Below, piece after piece: positions 5,974 to 7,081 of a stretch of DNA of 7,081 nt. The position numbers and the translations under genes were made by a program. The notes under the pieces are model-generated. The model searched no databases. It was not told where the DNA came from and saw only the letters and a program-made list of their open reading frames with translations. Every line of letters begins with the position of its first letter. The stretch's first letter is position 1. The stretch is from positions 1 to 7,081 of the forward strand of contig JBBRVJ010000192.1 of NCBI GenBank assembly GCA_038246975.1, given 5' to 3'. The DNA comes from JAIYDJ01 sp038246975 (GTDB taxonomy: Bacteria > Pseudomonadota > Alphaproteobacteria > Rhodobacterales > Rhodobacteraceae).

Positions 5974-7081
5974 TTATTCCGCCGCCACTGCAGGGTTGTT
6001 GGGATGCTGCGTCCAGTTCGCGTACTCGCCGACTTTGGTGCCGGTACGCGGGTCTGTGGCCCCTTTCGGCATTTCGACCATCGTGATGCAATTCTCGACC
6101 GGGCAGACATTCACACAAAGATTGCACGCGACGCATTCCTCGTCGATCACCTCGAACACCCGGCCCGGCTTCATCGCAATCGCCTGATGACTGGTATCCT
6201 CGCAGGCCGCAAAGCACCGCCCGCAACTGATGCAGGCATCCGGATCGATCCGTGCCTTGGTGACGTAGTTCAGGTTCAGGAACTGCCAGTCCGTCACATT
6301 CGGCACCGCACGACCCACAAGGTCGGCGGTCGAAGTCATGCCCTTGCCATCCATGTAATCCGACAGGCCCGAAATCATTTCGGACACGATCTTGAACCCA
6401 TAGGTCATCACCGCCGTGCAAACCTGCACGTTCCCCGCGCCCAGCGCCATGAACTCTGCCGCGTCGCGCCAGGTGGTCACGCCGCCAATGCCCGAAATCG
6501 ATATGCCGCGCGTTTCGGGGCTGCGCGCGATCTCGGCCACCATGTTCAGGGCAATCGGCTTGACCGCAGGCCCGCAATAGCCGCCATGCGTGCCTTTGCC
6601 GTCGATCATCGGTTCGGGGCTGAAATCATCCAGATTTACCGAGGTGATCGAGTTGATCGTGTTGATAAGGCTGACCGCATCCGCCCCGCCGCGCTTGGCC
6701 GCCTCAGCGGGTTTGCGGATGTCACTGATATTTGGCGTCAATTTCACGATGCAGGGCATCCGCGAATGCATCTTGACCCAGCGCGTCACCATCTCGATGT
6801 ATTCCGGCACCTGCCCCACGGCAGACCCCATGCCGCGCTCTGCCATCCCGTGCGGACAGCCGAAGTTCAACTCGACCCCATCCGCCTCGGTATCCTCGAT
6901 GCGGTGCAGGATGTCTTTCCAGCTTTCCTCGTCACAGGGCACCATCAGCGAAATGATCATCGCGCGGTCCTTGTAATCGCGCTTGACCGCCTTGATTTCG
7001 CGCAAGTTGACCTCCAGCGGGCGGTCGGTGATCAACTCGATGTTGTTCAGGCCCAACAGACGCCGGTCCGCCCCCCAGATC
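5974..7081 (-). CDS. preA: NAD-dependent dihydropyrimidine dehydrogenase, catalytic subunit PreA, N-terminus cut by window edge
   Basis: PreA with PreT reduces uracil and thymine to 5,6-dihydro forms, the first step of reductive pyrimidine breakdown, in the cytoplasm. The last 368 codons are visible; the family has about 410-435, so roughly the first 60 are missing. No ATG start lies in the visible part; the frame stays open to the edge through IWGADRRLLGLNN. Counting from the edge, the substrate and active-site segment ELNFGCPHGMAERGMG carries Asn72 and Cys75, matching Asn668 and the catalytic Cys671 of human DPYD. VKLTPN (Lys113), INTINS (Asn140, Thr141) and the FMN-phosphate region ISGIGGVTTW also fit. 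The C-terminus has two 4Fe-4S motifs, CISCGRCFAAC (6202-6234) and CVACNLCVNVCP (6103-6135), as in DPYD. PreT, carrying NAD(P)H and FAD sites, is expected upstream, beyond the right edge. The alternative name dihydroorotate dehydrogenase is excluded by the ferredoxin tail. Confidence 0.95.
   Translation of the reverse strand, partial: IWGADRRLLGLNNIELITDRPLEVNLREIKAVKRDYKDRAMIISLMVPCDEESWKDILHRIEDTEADGVELNFGCPHGMAERGMGSAVGQVPEYIEMVTRWVKMHSRMPCIVKLTPNISDIRKPAEAAKRGGADAVSLINTINSITSVNLDDFSPEPMIDGKGTHGGYCGPAVKPIALNMVAEIARSPETRGISISGIGGVTTWRDAAEFMALGAGNVQVCTAVMTYGFKIVSEMISGLSDYMDGKGMTSTADLVGRAVPNVTDWQFLNLNYVTKARIDPDACISCGRCFAACEDTSHQAIAMKPGRVFEVIDEECVACNLCVNVCPVENCITMVEMPKGATDPRTGTKVGEYANWTQHPNNPAVAAE

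Noticed and set aside
7054..7056. TTG at 7056 as the start of PreA
   Set aside because: The reading frame continues upstream to the window edge with plausible family sequence, and about 60 N-terminal residues are still missing. The gene is cut by the window and not started here.

Overview
The window is GC-rich, densely packed bacterial chromosome. Gene style and protein sequences suggest an alphaproteobacterium, probably of the Rhodobacteraceae/Roseobacter type; this is inferred from composition and remembered family sequences, not from a search. It holds six protein genes. Two run off the window edges. I found no RNA genes, CRISPR arrays or insertion sequences, and no gene-free stretch longer than about 200 bases.

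Layout: (1) 1-1245, minus, an omega-amino acid (beta-alanine):pyruvate aminotransferase lacking its C-terminal end. (2) 1431-2042, plus and divergent from it, a TetR-family regulator that closely resembles RutR, the uracil/thymine-responsive regulator. The two are separated by 185 bases that contain a perfect 10-base palindrome. (3) 2133-4040, plus, a KUP-type potassium transporter. (4) 4044-5042, minus and tail-to-tail with kup (3 bases between stop codons), a YhbW-type luciferase-like flavin monooxygenase. (5) 5127-5888, minus, an unusual protein that joins a peptidoglycan-binding domain to a region resembling caspase-like (clan CD / DUF4347-like) folds. (6) 5974-7081, minus, PreA, the catalytic subunit of NAD-dependent dihydropyrimidine dehydrogenase, lacking its N-terminal end.

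Three of the six genes fit one theme, reductive pyrimidine breakdown. PreA (with PreT, expected just beyond the right edge) reduces uracil/thymine to the dihydro form. Dihydropyrimidinase and beta-ureidopropionase, not in this window, would yield beta-alanine or beta-aminoisobutyrate. The aminotransferase would convert these to semialdehydes, and the RutR-like regulator would sense the pyrimidine. The kup and YhbW-like genes have no established link to this pathway. The peptidoglycan-binding/caspase-like gene looks like an accessory insertion: it has its own candidate promoter and looser codon use than its neighbours. It is the least ordinary item here. I see no convincing evidence of a wholly new multi-gene system.
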